Shown here piece by piece: positions 1 to 8,182 of a stretch of 64,000 bases of DNA. Made by a program: the position numbers and the translations under genes. The stretch is from positions 1 to 64,000 of the forward strand of contig NZ_SACS01000024.1 in NCBI RefSeq assembly GCF_004005945.1, written 5' to 3'. How positions within the stretch are numbered: the first letter of the stretch is position 1; each line of letters begins with the position of its first letter. The DNA is from Rheinheimera riviphila (lineage in GTDB: Bacteria; Pseudomonadota; Gammaproteobacteria; Enterobacterales; Alteromonadaceae). The notes under the pieces are model-generated. The model saw nothing but the letters and a program-made list of their open reading frames with translations. It ran no database searches and was not told the DNA's origin.

Positions 1-433
1 GTAGGGCGTACTCGCCGAAGGCAGTACGCCGCATGTGCATCTAAACCACTTCGGCGTACTACCCTTCGGGTGAGTACGCCCTACTTTTCCATATAAATTT
101 ATGTATTTACGGCAACAGGTGCGATGGTATCAACCTATTGTTTTAAATGAAAAATCGTAGGGCGTACTCGCCGAAGGCAGTACGCCGCCGTACGCCTAAA
201 CCACTTCGGCGTACCTAACGCGGTGAGTGGCACCTTCGGCGTACTACCGCTGACGCGGTGAGTACGCCCTACTTTTCCATATAAATTTATATATTTACGG
301 CAACAGGTGCGATGGTGTCAACCTATTGTTTCAAATAGAAAAATCGTAGGGCGTACTCGCCGAAGGCAGTACGCCGCATGTGCATCTAAACCACTTCGGC
401 GTACTACCCTTCGGGTGAGTACGCCTTACTTTT
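1..433. repeat. Three tandem palindromic repeat units
   Basis: Three copies of a unit start at 1, 157 and 346, each opening with GTAGGGCGTACTCGCC and closing near 84, 272 and 429 with the inverse (GAGTACGCCCTAC; the third copy reads GCCTTAC). Each unit is therefore a large inverted repeat with inner arms (AGTACGCC / GGCGTACT). The 72-73 bp linkers (85-156, 273-345) are almost identical to each other, so the array is a tandem duplication of unit plus linker. The middle unit carries about 30 extra bases. The array lies immediately downstream of the converging GH43 gene and may act as its terminator. A related sequence lies at 61381-61420, which suggests a dispersed REP-like family. Confidence 0.85.
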
Positions 434-451
434 TCCACTTAAACTCCTATA

Positions 452-1501
452 TCATTCCACCAACCTGGTGCGATATTTATTAAGCTCAGCCTGATCCACT
501 ACCGGCCAATCATCCTGCCAACCCATTGGTAAAATCTTCAGCTTTTGCAAGGCGTTATCTGCCGTTTCGTAAGCGTGAAACACCAGATAATCTTTGCCAT
601 CCAGCGTATAAGCGGCGTTATGACCCAAAGCGACCCAATCTTTGTCACCTTTGAGCACCAGCGAGCCGCCACCCACATTTAAATCTTTACCGGTTTTATC
701 CAGATAAGGCCCGGTGACGCTTTTGCTGCGACCGACCATAATTTTGTAGTCGCTGTCTTTACCACGGCAACATTTATCAAAAGAAACAAACAGATAGTAG
801 TAACCGTTTTTGCTAAAAATATACGGCGCTTCAATGGCACCGTTACCAGCATCGCTATCCGGCAATAAAGCATCACGTGGCCGCTTGGCGATGCTGTGCC
901 ATTGTTGCGGCTCTGCCAGTTTGGTCAGGCTCGGATCCAGTTTCACCAGTTTTAAACCATCCCAGAACGAGCCAAAACTCATCCAGTAGTGGCCTTGCTC
1001 GTCTTTGATAATCGCCGGGTCAATTGCGTTCCAGTTATCGCGATTCGGTACCGATTCCAAGACTAGCCCCTGATCCTGCCACTGATAATTCTTCGCCGTT
1101 GGATCCAGCGTTTGATTGGTGGCAACGCCCATGCCCGAGGTATTTTTGCCAAAGGCCGACACCGAATAAAACAGATAAAAAACACCATCTTTTTCAATGA
1201 TATCCGGCGCCCAGAGGTGGCCATCAAAACCAGGCGCCACTTTCTTCGCCCAGGTGGGTTCAGTTGCAAACACCCGGCCACTGCGCTGCCAGTTGGTTAA
1301 ATCGGTGGAGCGATAAATGGTAATGCCCGGGCCGGTGCTAAACACATAATAATATTTGCCTTCTTTTGCCAGCACCGGATCGTGCACTTCCAGCTGTTTG
1401 GCCATGACTGCAGTGGTCGGCAATAACAAGGCACTGCAAAACAAGCTGAATGCGCTCAGCAACTTAGTGCTACTGAGCCGGTTTTTTTTCAGGTGCGCCA
1501 T
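452..1501 (-). CDS. GH43 arabinan endo-1,5-alpha-L-arabinanase, secreted
   Basis: A 349-residue glycoside hydrolase of family 43, five-bladed propeller type, predicted to cleave alpha-1,5-linked arabinan, the side chain of pectin. Residues 1-34 form a signal peptide ending MAKQ, so it works in the periplasm or outside. The three catalytic acids are visible in their usual contexts: general base Asp41 in VHDP, pKa-modulating Asp161 in AIDP, and general acid Glu224 in AIEAP. The segment FDGHLWAPDI (92-101) is typical of the arabinanase subfamily. It is divergent from a second GH43 gene across a 130-bp gap, so both may share a promoter region. Substrate is inferred from family resemblance; an exo-acting enzyme is possible. 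Confidence 0.85.
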   Translation of the reverse strand: MAHLKKNRLSSTKLLSAFSLFCSALLLPTTAVMAKQLEVHDPVLAKEGKYYYVFSTGPGITIYRSTDLTNWQRSGRVFATEPTWAKKVAPGFDGHLWAPDIIEKDGVFYLFYSVSAFGKNTSGMGVATNQTLDPTAKNYQWQDQGLVLESVPNRDNWNAIDPAIIKDEQGHYWMSFGSFWDGLKLVKLDPSLTKLAEPQQWHSIAKRPRDALLPDSDAGNGAIEAPYIFSKNGYYYLFVSFDKCCRGKDSDYKIMVGRSKSVTGPYLDKTGKDLNVGGGSLVLKGDKDWVALGHNAAYTLDGKDYLVFHAYETADNALQKLKILPMGWQDDWPVVDQAELNKYRTRLVE

Positions 1502-1632
1502 CCATTTTCTCCTTTACTGGTGAACCAGTGCTGTGTAATCTCTAATAAGTAATACAATATGAATAATAGCGAGATTGTCGCCAGACAACAAGTCTGGTGC
1601 GGACAAGTCTGGCGTTGACCAGGAGAAACCTG

Positions 1633-2706
1633 ATGCCAAAGTTAGTTTATTTGCTGTTTGCCGCTGTTGCTATTGGTGTCGGCTTGTTAGGGCCGTCTGC
1701 CATGTTACGGGCTGACGAGCCTGTACAGGCGCGAATACTTTTACCAACCACTTCCGCGCCAGCATCAGCGCAATTGCCGGATAACCCGTTGGTGCTGCAA
1801 CGAGCCGACCCCTTTATCCATCGCGACGACAGTACCGGTTGTTACCACTTCACCGCCACTGTACCCGATTTTTCAGCCTTGGAAATCCGCAGTAGTTGCC
1901 AGCTGAATGATTTAAAACTGGCGACGCCGGTCACCGTCTGGCAGAAAAAAGCCAACGGCCCAATGAGCGCCAATATCTGGGCGCCGGAATTGCACCGCAT
2001 CGACAACCGCTGGTATCTGTATTTTGCTGCTGGCGATATCGCCAAGCCTTTTAGTATCCGGATGTATGTGCTGTCGAACGGCCACGCCGATCCCAAACAA
2101 GGCTCATGGCGCGAAGAAGGGCAGCTCGTCACGCATCTGGATAGTTTTGCCCTCGACGCCACCATTTTTAGTCACAACGGCAAACGCTACCTGATGTGGG
2201 CACAACAAGACGCCGCCCAAAGTTACAACTCCGCTTTGTGGCTGGCGGAAATGAGTAGCCCAACTGAAATTAAACCACCGGTGGTGAAATTGAGCGAACC
2301 AACGCTCGACTGGGAAGTGCAGGGTTATAAAGTCAACGAAGGCCCGGCGGTGCTGGTGCGCCATGGCCGGGTGCTGGTCACGTATTCGGCCAGCGCCACC
2401 GATGAGCGTTATGCGATGGGCTTGTTGTGGGCCGACGCCAACGCCGATTTACGGCAGACGCATAGCTGGCACAAGTTGCCACAACCGGTATTTGCCAGCA
2501 ACGCCAGCCTCAATCGATTTGGCCCGGGCCACAACAGTTTTGTGCTGGCCGAAGACGGTAAAACCGATTTAATGCTCTATCACAGCCGCGATTATAAAGA
2601 GCTTCGCGGCACGCCGCTGACCGATCCCAATCGCCACGCCCGCATCCGGCCGCTGTATTACGACGCACAGGGCTTTCCGCTGTTTTTTCCGGAAAAGGGC
2701 GATTAA
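1633..2706 (+). CDS. GH43 exo-alpha-L-arabinofuranosidase-like, secreted
   Basis: A 357-residue GH43 protein. A longer form from GTG at 1597 is open, but ATG 1633 has AGGAG nine bases upstream and begins a clear signal peptide (MPKLVYLLFAAVAIGVG), so I chose it. The propeller starts with LQRADPF (catalytic base Asp59), followed by NIWAPELHRID, LDATIF and NEGPAVL, the last carrying the likely general acid. This pattern resembles the exo-alpha-1,5-arabinofuranosidase group (such as the Streptomyces enzymes of GH43 subfamily 26). With the neighbouring endo-arabinanase it would turn arabinan into arabinose; no arabinose catabolic genes lie in this window. The exact linkage specificity is inference. 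Confidence 0.78.
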   Translation: MPKLVYLLFAAVAIGVGLLGPSAMLRADEPVQARILLPTTSAPASAQLPDNPLVLQRADPFIHRDDSTGCYHFTATVPDFSALEIRSSCQLNDLKLATPVTVWQKKANGPMSANIWAPELHRIDNRWYLYFAAGDIAKPFSIRMYVLSNGHADPKQGSWREEGQLVTHLDSFALDATIFSHNGKRYLMWAQQDAAQSYNSALWLAEMSSPTEIKPPVVKLSEPTLDWEVQGYKVNEGPAVLVRHGRVLVTYSASATDERYAMGLLWADANADLRQTHSWHKLPQPVFASNASLNRFGPGHNSFVLAEDGKTDLMLYHSRDYKELRGTPLTDPNRHARIRPLYYDAQGFPLFFPEKGD

Positions 2707-2829
2707 CCCAAAGGCTGTTCGCTGATTTTTAGCGATGCTAACCGATGTCGCTTAAAGCTTTCAGGTATGATCGTGGCAGGATCCAAATCGCGCCGTTGCA
2801 ATCCGCAGCGCTATTAATAGGTAACTGCC

Positions 2830-3870
2830 ATGCTCGAAACTGCAAAGCTTAAAACCGCCGTGATTGGCTATGGCCTGTCGGCCCGCACTTTCCATCTGCC
2901 TTTTATCAAGCTGCAACCCGAGCTTGAACTTGTCGCCATCAGCAGCAGCCAGCCGGAACTGGCAATTGATTACCCGCAGCTTTCGCATTACCCGGATGCC
3001 AACGCGCTGATAGCAAATAGCGATGCCGGGCTGGTGGTGATCACCTCACCCAATCACAGCCATTTCCCACTGGCCAAAGCTGCGCTGCAGCAAGGCAAAC
3101 ATGTGCTGCTGGAAAAACCGCTGGTGCTCAGTAGCGAAGAAGGCCAGCAACTGACGGCGATTGCCAGGCAAAGCGGCCGCAAGCTCGCGGTCTATCATAA
3201 TCGACGTTTTGATGGTGATTTTTTAACGCTGCAACAGCTGATCCGAAGCGGCGAACTTGGCAATATTCATTATTTCGAATCACATTTTGACCGCTTCCGA
3301 CCCGAACCACGTGCCCGCTGGCGCGAACAAGCCGGCCCCGGCAGTGGCATTTTATGGGACTTAGGACCGCATCTAATCGACCAAACACTTTGCTTATTCG
3401 GCATGCCACGAGCCATCACCGCCAACTGCCGCACCTTGCGCCCCGGCGGCGAAAGCACCGACTATTTCCACCTGCAACTGCATTACCCCGACAAAGAAGT
3501 GGTACTACACTCCAGCCCCTTTTGCGCCAGCCCAACCCTGCGGTTTATGCTGCAAGGAACAAAAGGCAGCTATCAAAAGTTCGGCCTGGATCCACAAGAA
3601 GACGCGCTGCGCGCCGGTGCAATGCCAGGCGGTACGGATTGGGGCTTAGAGAAAGCTACAGACTACGGCGTGCTGGCGACGGTTGATAGCCAGATGAGTT
3701 ACCCGACTTTGGCTGGTAATTATGCGTTGTTTTATCAGCAGTTAGTGGCTGCGCTATTACATGATGCTGAGTTGCCGGTACCTGTGGTAGATGCTTTGGC
3801 GGGCATTCGGTTGATTGAATTGGCGATTTTAAGTTCGGAGTTGGGGCTGAGGGTTGAAGTTGTTGGGTGA
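2830..3870 (+). CDS. Gfo/Idh/MocA family oxidoreductase (YdgJ-like)
   Basis: A 346-residue NAD(P)-dependent oxidoreductase of the Gfo/Idh/MocA family. The N-terminal Rossmann domain begins VIGYGLSARTFHLPF, and the diagnostic EKP motif occurs in HVLLEKPLVLSS. The C-terminal alpha/beta substrate domain contains WDLGPHLIDQ, which carries the usual catalytic histidine region. Overall it looks most like the uncharacterised E. coli YdgJ group. It follows a GH43 gene by 120 bp in the same direction, so it could act on a sugar or sugar acid released from arabinan, but nothing in the sequence fixes the substrate. A strong hairpin terminator follows at 3914. Confidence 0.8.
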   Translation: MLETAKLKTAVIGYGLSARTFHLPFIKLQPELELVAISSSQPELAIDYPQLSHYPDANALIANSDAGLVVITSPNHSHFPLAKAALQQGKHVLLEKPLVLSSEEGQQLTAIARQSGRKLAVYHNRRFDGDFLTLQQLIRSGELGNIHYFESHFDRFRPEPRARWREQAGPGSGILWDLGPHLIDQTLCLFGMPRAITANCRTLRPGGESTDYFHLQLHYPDKEVVLHSSPFCASPTLRFMLQGTKGSYQKFGLDPQEDALRAGAMPGGTDWGLEKATDYGVLATVDSQMSYPTLAGNYALFYQQLVAALLHDAELPVPVVDALAGIRLIELAILSSELGLRVEVVG

Positions 3871-3913
3871 GTTTTTGGTTGTTTGGATTTGGGTTTAGTT
3901 ATTAAGAAATGCG

Positions 3914-3942
3914 AAGGCCACCGCAAGGTGGCCTTAGTTTTG
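3914..3942 (+). terminator. Rho-independent terminator after oxidoreductase
   Basis: Perfect 9-bp stem AAGGCCACC / GGTGGCCTT with a GCAA tetraloop, followed by TAGTTTTG. It ends the oxidoreductase gene and lies ten bases outside the left prophage boundary. It may originally also have been the downstream terminator of ssrA before the prophage separated them. Confidence 0.8.
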
Positions 3943-3951
3943 ATTCGCGAT

Positions 3952-3969
3952 GCTGTGGGGATTTGAACC
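3952..3969. repeat. attL core, left prophage boundary
   Basis: GCTGTGGGGATTTGAACC matches 17 of 18 bases of the tmRNA 3' segment at 14468-14485. The match ends here; outside it the sequence is unlike the rest of ssrA. The bases flanking on the left would be the original chromosomal continuation. Confidence 0.8.
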
Positions 3970-4004
3970 TAAATTAATTCTTATCAATTCAATGCCTTAA
4001 GGTG

Positions 4005-4577
4005 CTAGTGATGAATCTTGTCACCAAGGTAGTATAAACCAAAAAACGTACAAACCACGACTTGCCAGAACATCGCGGTAAACGCTACGTTTAAAATAGA
4101 TGCAAATACAACATATGCTGAACCTAAGAATCCAGCTGAGTAAAATACTACATAAAGGATAATTATTACAAAACTCATAGCGGTTAGATATGCAAAAAGC
4201 ATCGACAGAAAGACTCGTCTCGAAATGGCCGTGGGGCAATCACTTACTCGTCCATTATGATCTACATGCCGCACATTCACTTGAGGTGAATTATTATTTT
4301 GGTCAGTAATAATATTGTCAAGTTCTGGTTTGTTAAATGTTGCGATAGCTGCTAATGCTGCAATATAGAATCCAGGAAGGTTTTTTACTACATCAAACAG
4401 TCCGGCTGCAAGACGGTTTTCGCTAACAATTTTTGCTATTTCCCAGTTGTTCCCAGCGCAGACTGTGAATAAGGATATTATTGTTAAAGCTAAAGGTATT
4501 ATGTAATCATAAAATGCTTTATGTCCGACATTGAAAATCGTCAAATATGAAAATGGACGAAAAAGCTGATATAACAT
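4005..4577 (-). CDS. Four-helix membrane protein, prophage cargo, unknown function
   Basis: A 190-residue protein that I do not recognise. Hydrophobic stretches at about 24-41, 66-82, 125-149 and 152-184 suggest four membrane helices, with a polar loop (about 84-122) containing DQNNNSPQVNVRHVDHNG. AAGGA lies eight bases before the ATG. It is the second gene of a pair, 11 bp behind a 329-residue soluble protein, at the extreme left end of the prophage beside attL, where phages carry accessory genes. It is more AT-rich than the phage structural genes. A soluble sensor with a small membrane protein is a common two-gene phage-defence or superinfection-exclusion layout (Kiwa, for example, has a four-helix KwaA, but in the opposite gene order). 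That function is inference only. Confidence 0.75.
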   Translation of the reverse strand: MLYQLFRPFSYLTIFNVGHKAFYDYIIPLALTIISLFTVCAGNNWEIAKIVSENRLAAGLFDVVKNLPGFYIAALAAIATFNKPELDNIITDQNNNSPQVNVRHVDHNGRVSDCPTAISRRVFLSMLFAYLTAMSFVIIILYVVFYSAGFLGSAYVVFASILNVAFTAMFWQVVVCTFFGLYYLGDKIHH

Positions 4578-4588
4578 TATGTTTTCCT

Positions 4589-5578
4589 TTAGAGGAGATC
4601 AAATATTTTTTCTGCAATTTCACTATTTATAGTTTCGTAGGACGATTTTATTTGCCCTTTGAAACCACTGACTACATATTTTTTTGTGACATAGTTCTCT
4701 GTCGTATCTTGTGCAAGAGTCGTAGCGTCTAAATATGCAGTACCACCACCTATTCCTTTTACAGACTTTGGATTTTTAAAGCTAACTTTTATTTTATCGT
4801 AGTTTACATGCTTTTCTGATTTTTTAAAAAAAGCACCGATTTTCTTTAATGAATCTATTGCATTATTACTTAGGCTCGATGTGTCTATTTTTAAAGTGTG
4901 CTCTTTAGTCTTGATTACGATGTTTTGGTCAGGAATTATTATCTCTTGAGGTTCTGACTTTATGAGAACAATTTCCGATATGCTCCCACTCTGCACATTC
5001 TTCATGAATTCTTCGTCAGGCTTTGAATGATATTCCACAGCAGGTTTAAATCTAATTTCTTTGTTAGATAATTTTGCCTTGCAGGTGTAATCATTCTCAT
5101 TTTTCTTTGCAATTTCAAAAAGCACTTTATTAATGAATAGAAAGAAAATGTTTGTAGCTAAATGTTCTGTCTTTTCAATTAGTATATCGTGGTCACCATC
5201 AAATTTGGGTGTCGCTTTTATTACAACATGAGTCGAATGTTCATAACGATCTCCGGCCGGTACGTCTGGAGTGTATTCTTTACGAACTTTTGTTTCTCTA
5301 TTTTTTATGACAGTTGACTTGGAGCGTTTTAAATGGCTGTTGATCATTAGATAAATAACGCTTTTATCAACGTCATAATTTACATCTTCCAAAGTCAAAA
5401 CAAGTGTCTTGCTAAAGTACTGAGCATCGAAACCTTTTAGAGATTCAAGATGAGTACCCAAATCCCCGAAAGTCAGCTTTTTATCAACTTGGACATCTTC
5501 TTCCACGTTTAGTGTTCTTGTTTTGAAGACAATTTTTCCAAGTAGATGCTTAACAACTATTTCGTGATCTTGATACAT
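4589..5578 (-). CDS. Soluble 329-aa protein, prophage cargo, unknown function
   Basis: A 329-residue soluble protein without signal peptide or membrane segments, rich in lysine, glutamate and beta-prone stretches; I recognise no family or catalytic motif. A glycine cluster, GIGGG, occurs near residue 277, and the C-terminus is amphipathic (EIAEKIFDLL). It is the first gene of a pair with the downstream membrane protein and is probably transcribed from the 248-bp gap to its right. Its base composition is distinctly AT-rich compared with zot and tspB-like genes nearby, suggesting separate acquisition. Structure-based comparison with KwaB/DUF4868 and other defence proteins would be the way to name it. 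Confidence 0.75.
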   Translation of the reverse strand: MYQDHEIVVKHLLGKIVFKTRTLNVEEDVQVDKKLTFGDLGTHLESLKGFDAQYFSKTLVLTLEDVNYDVDKSVIYLMINSHLKRSKSTVIKNRETKVRKEYTPDVPAGDRYEHSTHVVIKATPKFDGDHDILIEKTEHLATNIFFLFINKVLFEIAKKNENDYTCKAKLSNKEIRFKPAVEYHSKPDEEFMKNVQSGSISEIVLIKSEPQEIIIPDQNIVIKTKEHTLKIDTSSLSNNAIDSLKKIGAFFKKSEKHVNYDKIKVSFKNPKSVKGIGGGTAYLDATTLAQDTTENYVTKKYVVSGFKGQIKSSYETINSEIAEKIFDLL

Positions 5579-5826
5579 TAGCTTAGTCCATTACTTTAAA
5601 TGTTGCAAATGTGTGATTTTTATGTTTTAGGATTGCGTGGTTCTTATCTGCAAATGCTGTCATTTTGCATCAATAATACTATTTGTTCCTATAAATAGCA
5701 TTAATGACATAATCTTTGCAAGTTAGCTTGCTAATTGGTCTTTTTCAATCGCTCTTGTATGGTTTTGATTTTTTTGATTTTTTACCATAAGCGTTCGAGG
5801 CGTGCGCAAGCGCCCACCTCGACCAC
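5579..5826. other. Inter-operon region with large hairpin; possible packaging signal
   Basis: This 248-bp gap separates zot from the cargo pair. Just after the zot stop, 5796-5821 forms an imperfect hairpin (arms CGAGGCGTGCGC and GCGCCCACCTCG, two mismatches). It lacks a clear T-run on the minus strand, so it is not a convincing terminator. Filamentous phages keep their packaging signal as an imperfect hairpin in an intergenic region, so this is one candidate. The remaining AT-rich part presumably holds the promoter for the cargo pair, but I see no confident -35/-10 pair. Confidence 0.4.
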
Positions 5827-6768
5827 TTACGGCAGCAGGCTGGCAAGTTCTGAGTCAAAAATCTGGTAAGTCTTGCGGCCAGCTGATGATTCTACAAACA
5901 GCTCTGTTAAGGCGCCGCTTTTGCTGTATCCCTCGAAGTCGGCCAGAGTAAACAGCTTGCCGCTTGCTGTGTTCTCAAAGTAGATCGTGATATTAGTACC
6001 CGTACGTTCAAACCCCCTGAAGACAAAGTTTTCTTCTACTTCTGTTTCTTCTTGTTCGGGAGATGCCGCTATTACTCCTGGCTTGCTTGCCGTATCAGTG
6101 ACTGAAGTTTCCGTGCCGTGACTGCGCGCCTGTTCAATGTCTTCAACTTTGCCTGAAATAAACTTGTATGCGCAACCGGCGACAAAAATGACTGAACCAG
6201 CCATGAGATAGATTTTTTTCCACGGCAAACGACGCTGGTGAGTGTGGACTGTTGCAGATTGGTAATAACTGAACAGCTTTGTATCAAAGGCCTTCTTGGT
6301 TTTGAGCGACGAACTCTCAGATTGGGCTGGCTCAGGGCTTTCGTTACACGTAGTCCATTCCATTACAGTCCGCGATTGGAGACCAAACGGCCGATACATA
6401 TGCTGATGCAGCTCCACCAACTTACGAATGTTGCTATCAATCAGTCGTGGATTCTGGGTTATCAAGATAATGTCGTGCCCTTGATGGCGATGCGTTTCAA
6501 AACGGGAAATCATTTCCGGTACTGCCGATCCATTTGGCCGAGGTCTGAACCAGCGTTGGCACTCGTCAATCACAATGATAGAACCATCAGGCAAGTTGAA
6601 CCATTCCTCTGGTTTCTCCAGTTCAAAGCAGCGCAAATCGTTGAATTTCAAGCCGCTGATATTCGTGTATAGCGGTCTAATACTCGCTGATTTCATGTTT
6701 TCTACAATTAACTCAACTGCCAGAAGTGTCTTGCCTGAGCCTGGGATGCCGGTGATTAAATGAATCAT
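5827..6768 (-). CDS. zot: Zot/pI-like phage assembly ATPase
   Basis: A 313-residue homologue of filamentous-phage morphogenesis protein pI, the zonula occludens toxin family. The cytoplasmic P-loop domain is N-terminal: Walker A GIPGSGKT at residues 7-14 and Walker B SIIVIDE ending at 69, with the family's ECQRWFRPR following. A single membrane segment lies near residues 189-206 (YLMAGSVIFVAGCAYKF), preceded by basic residues (RRLPWKK), giving N-in/C-out topology; the periplasmic part is about 105 residues. It would drive virion extrusion through the inner membrane using ATP. Its start overlaps the stop of the upstream pVI-like gene by one base (TAATG), indicating translational coupling. Confidence 0.93.
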   Translation of the reverse strand: MIHLITGIPGSGKTLLAVELIVENMKSASIRPLYTNISGLKFNDLRCFELEKPEEWFNLPDGSIIVIDECQRWFRPRPNGSAVPEMISRFETHRHQGHDIILITQNPRLIDSNIRKLVELHQHMYRPFGLQSRTVMEWTTCNESPEPAQSESSSLKTKKAFDTKLFSYYQSATVHTHQRRLPWKKIYLMAGSVIFVAGCAYKFISGKVEDIEQARSHGTETSVTDTASKPGVIAASPEQEETEVEENFVFRGFERTGTNITIYFENTASGKLFTLADFEGYSKSGALTELFVESSAGRKTYQIFDSELASLLP

Positions 6769-7043
6769 TATTCAAACCTCAGAGTTTTCATGGCGACCAT
6801 CGCCAGCTTTGCGGTGTAGGCTGACAACACCATATTGATTGCAAGGTCGATATCTGAAAGGCCAATGTACGCAATAATGTCGGATGGCATTCCGCCGAAA
6901 AGCGATCTCAATTGATTTGCTGCACTGTTTAAAATGGTGCTGAAACCTGTGTATGAGACAAAAGATACCCCCAATGCAACCAGTATTCTTGCCACAAAAT
7001 TGGTCGCAACCGCAGCACCAAAAAGCCTGAAGATATTAATCAC
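6768..7043 (-). CDS. pVI-like minor coat protein (DUF2523 family)
   Basis: A 91-residue hydrophobic protein with three likely membrane segments (about 7-30, 54-68 and 70-86). It sits between the adhesin and zot, the usual position of the pVI-like minor virion protein annotated as DUF2523 in many inoviruses. pVI caps the end of the virion that emerges last, together with pIII. Its start overlaps the 3' end of the adhesin gene by eight bases, and its stop overlaps the zot start, so the three genes are read as one tight operon. Assignment rests on position, size and hydrophobic pattern. Confidence 0.8.
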   Translation of the reverse strand: MINIFRLFGAAVATNFVARILVALGVSFVSYTGFSTILNSAANQLRSLFGGMPSDIIAYIGLSDIDLAINMVLSAYTAKLAMVAMKTLRFE

Positions 7044-8127
7044 GGATAGCTCCTATCACGATGTGGAGAAACATAAAGATCGCCAAAATCCGGACTGATG
7101 GAGCGATAAAGCCAGAAATCACCTGACAGACCAGCTGGTTATTCATGGTAAAGGAACGCCCCAAAATAACGACCGACTCTGCTGCAGGACAGGATTTAGG
7201 TAGCCATCCGCTGCCAAATGAAAACCAAGGCGAGATATCAATTACCCTTGTTGGCACCTGTGACATATCAATCATTGGTTCAGCTTCGGGATTTTCTGTA
7301 GGGTCTGTTTCCGGATCTGTTTCAGGATCTGGTGTAGTGCCGATGTCAGTGTCTTTAGCCACCTCCGGAAGCGGCATAGGTGAAAACACGTCCGGATACA
7401 CACCGGGTGCCACCTGAATTGCTGCTGCATTGGCCAACGCGACTTCAGCAGCCTGTTCAGGTGTTATTTCACTGTTTACCGCCGGTTGATTTGGAATCGC
7501 TCCAACTGAAGCGAGATAGCCGTTTTTGTAATATAGGTTCCTCGAGGCATATGGGCTTGAATTGTCAAATGTCATGCCATTTAGCCTAACGACATAATCG
7601 TTTGGCCTTTGTGGCATTGGCTGATAGGTATAAATATCAGCACTACCATTCGGATAGGCTTTTGCACAAGGGATTGGCCCCCAAGCGCTGATCACTCCGC
7701 CTTCTTCACCTTGAGGTGTCGGTTTGTCGACACAGTTCGGATATGCCGTTGACTGGCCAGGCAGCACAATCATTTTGTCCGGTGTAATAGTGTATCCGTA
7801 CTCAATTAGCGCAGCTGTGAGAATGGCTGAAGCAGCGCAGGCTACTGGATTTTTTATGCAGGTTTTTGCGTATTCTTTTAACTTTGCCGGACTAAAGTTG
7901 GCAGTTTTAAAAACCCGCATGTTGTTGCCAAATTTGTCTCTGGCATCAATAACCACAGAAGCCGTTTTTGCGGGAGCATCAATCGCCATGACGCCTTTTA
8001 GCTTGGCTTTACCACCGGTTGTTATGGGGATTGTATTAGTGTTTGGAAAAGGATAAACCTGCGCGAAGGCTATTTGCGGAACAAGATATAGAGCGCACAA
8101 AGTACAACGAAAATATAAAGAAACCAT
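7036..8127 (-). CDS. TspB/pIII-like phage attachment protein
   Basis: A 363-residue exported protein in the position of the minor coat/adsorption protein pIII. The start at 8127 (MVSLYFRCTLCALYLVPQIAFA) gives a good signal peptide; an upstream in-frame start at 8163 lies inside the major-coat terminator and is unlikely. A P/E/T/D-rich linker (containing PETDPETD) precedes a C-terminal domain with paired cysteines and a final membrane anchor (VRILAIFMFLHIVIGAI). The C-terminal pattern, CPAAESVVILGRSFTMN followed by a second cysteine (LVC), resembles neisserial TspB, a known filamentous-prophage family. It should bind the host receptor and cap the virion. Receptor and host range cannot be read from sequence. 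Confidence 0.82.
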   Translation of the reverse strand: MVSLYFRCTLCALYLVPQIAFAQVYPFPNTNTIPITTGGKAKLKGVMAIDAPAKTASVVIDARDKFGNNMRVFKTANFSPAKLKEYAKTCIKNPVACAASAILTAALIEYGYTITPDKMIVLPGQSTAYPNCVDKPTPQGEEGGVISAWGPIPCAKAYPNGSADIYTYQPMPQRPNDYVVRLNGMTFDNSSPYASRNLYYKNGYLASVGAIPNQPAVNSEITPEQAAEVALANAAAIQVAPGVYPDVFSPMPLPEVAKDTDIGTTPDPETDPETDPTENPEAEPMIDMSQVPTRVIDISPWFSFGSGWLPKSCPAAESVVILGRSFTMNNQLVCQVISGFIAPSVRILAIFMFLHIVIGAIRD

Positions 8128-8132
8128 TCCAT
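8070..8132 (-). CDS. Tiny overlapping membrane ORF, pVII/pIX-like candidate
   Basis: A 20-codon ORF out of frame with the adhesin's signal peptide. Its ATG at 8132 is only six bases after AGGAG (8143-8139), better spaced than the adhesin ATG at 8127, eleven bases away. The product starts MEWFLYIFVV and ends LFRK: one membrane helix with a short acidic N-terminus and basic C-terminus, like the pVII/pIX tip proteins of Ff phages (32-33 residues). Both frames produce hydrophobic peptides from the same DNA. It could be a real tip protein, a leader coupling translation of the adhesin, or chance. Confidence 0.35.
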   Translation of the reverse strand: MEWFLYIFVVLCALYILFRK

Positions 8133-8144
8133 GCAGTACTCCTG

Positions 8145-8172
8145 TTAAAAAGAGGGGCTGCAAGGCAGCCCC
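8145..8172 (-). terminator. Terminator after major coat gene
   Basis: Perfect 7-bp GC stem (GGGGCTG / CAGCCCC, loop CCTTG on the minus strand) followed by TCTTTTTAA. It lies just downstream of the major coat gene and before the adhesin, as in Ff phages, where a terminator after gene VIII keeps coat mRNA abundant relative to gene III. Confidence 0.9.
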
Positions 8173-8182
8173 GTGACTTCGA

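Noticed and set aside
1..433. Possible CRISPR array or satellite
   Set aside because: Units are long palindromes and the linkers are copies of each other, not unique spacers.
2275..2288. ACCACCGGTGGT-like palindrome as a further regulon operator
   Set aside because: It is within a GH43 coding region, differs at the outer bases, and similar strings recur by chance in GC-rich codons (for example near 43704).
3945..3975. Truncated tRNA gene
   Set aside because: The GATTTGAACC segment is only the tmRNA T-arm duplicated as attL; no cloverleaf can be drawn.
4005..5578. Naming the cargo pair as a Kiwa (kwaAB) system
   Set aside because: Membrane topology is similar, but gene order is reversed and I cannot see diagnostic sequence matches; left as unknown.
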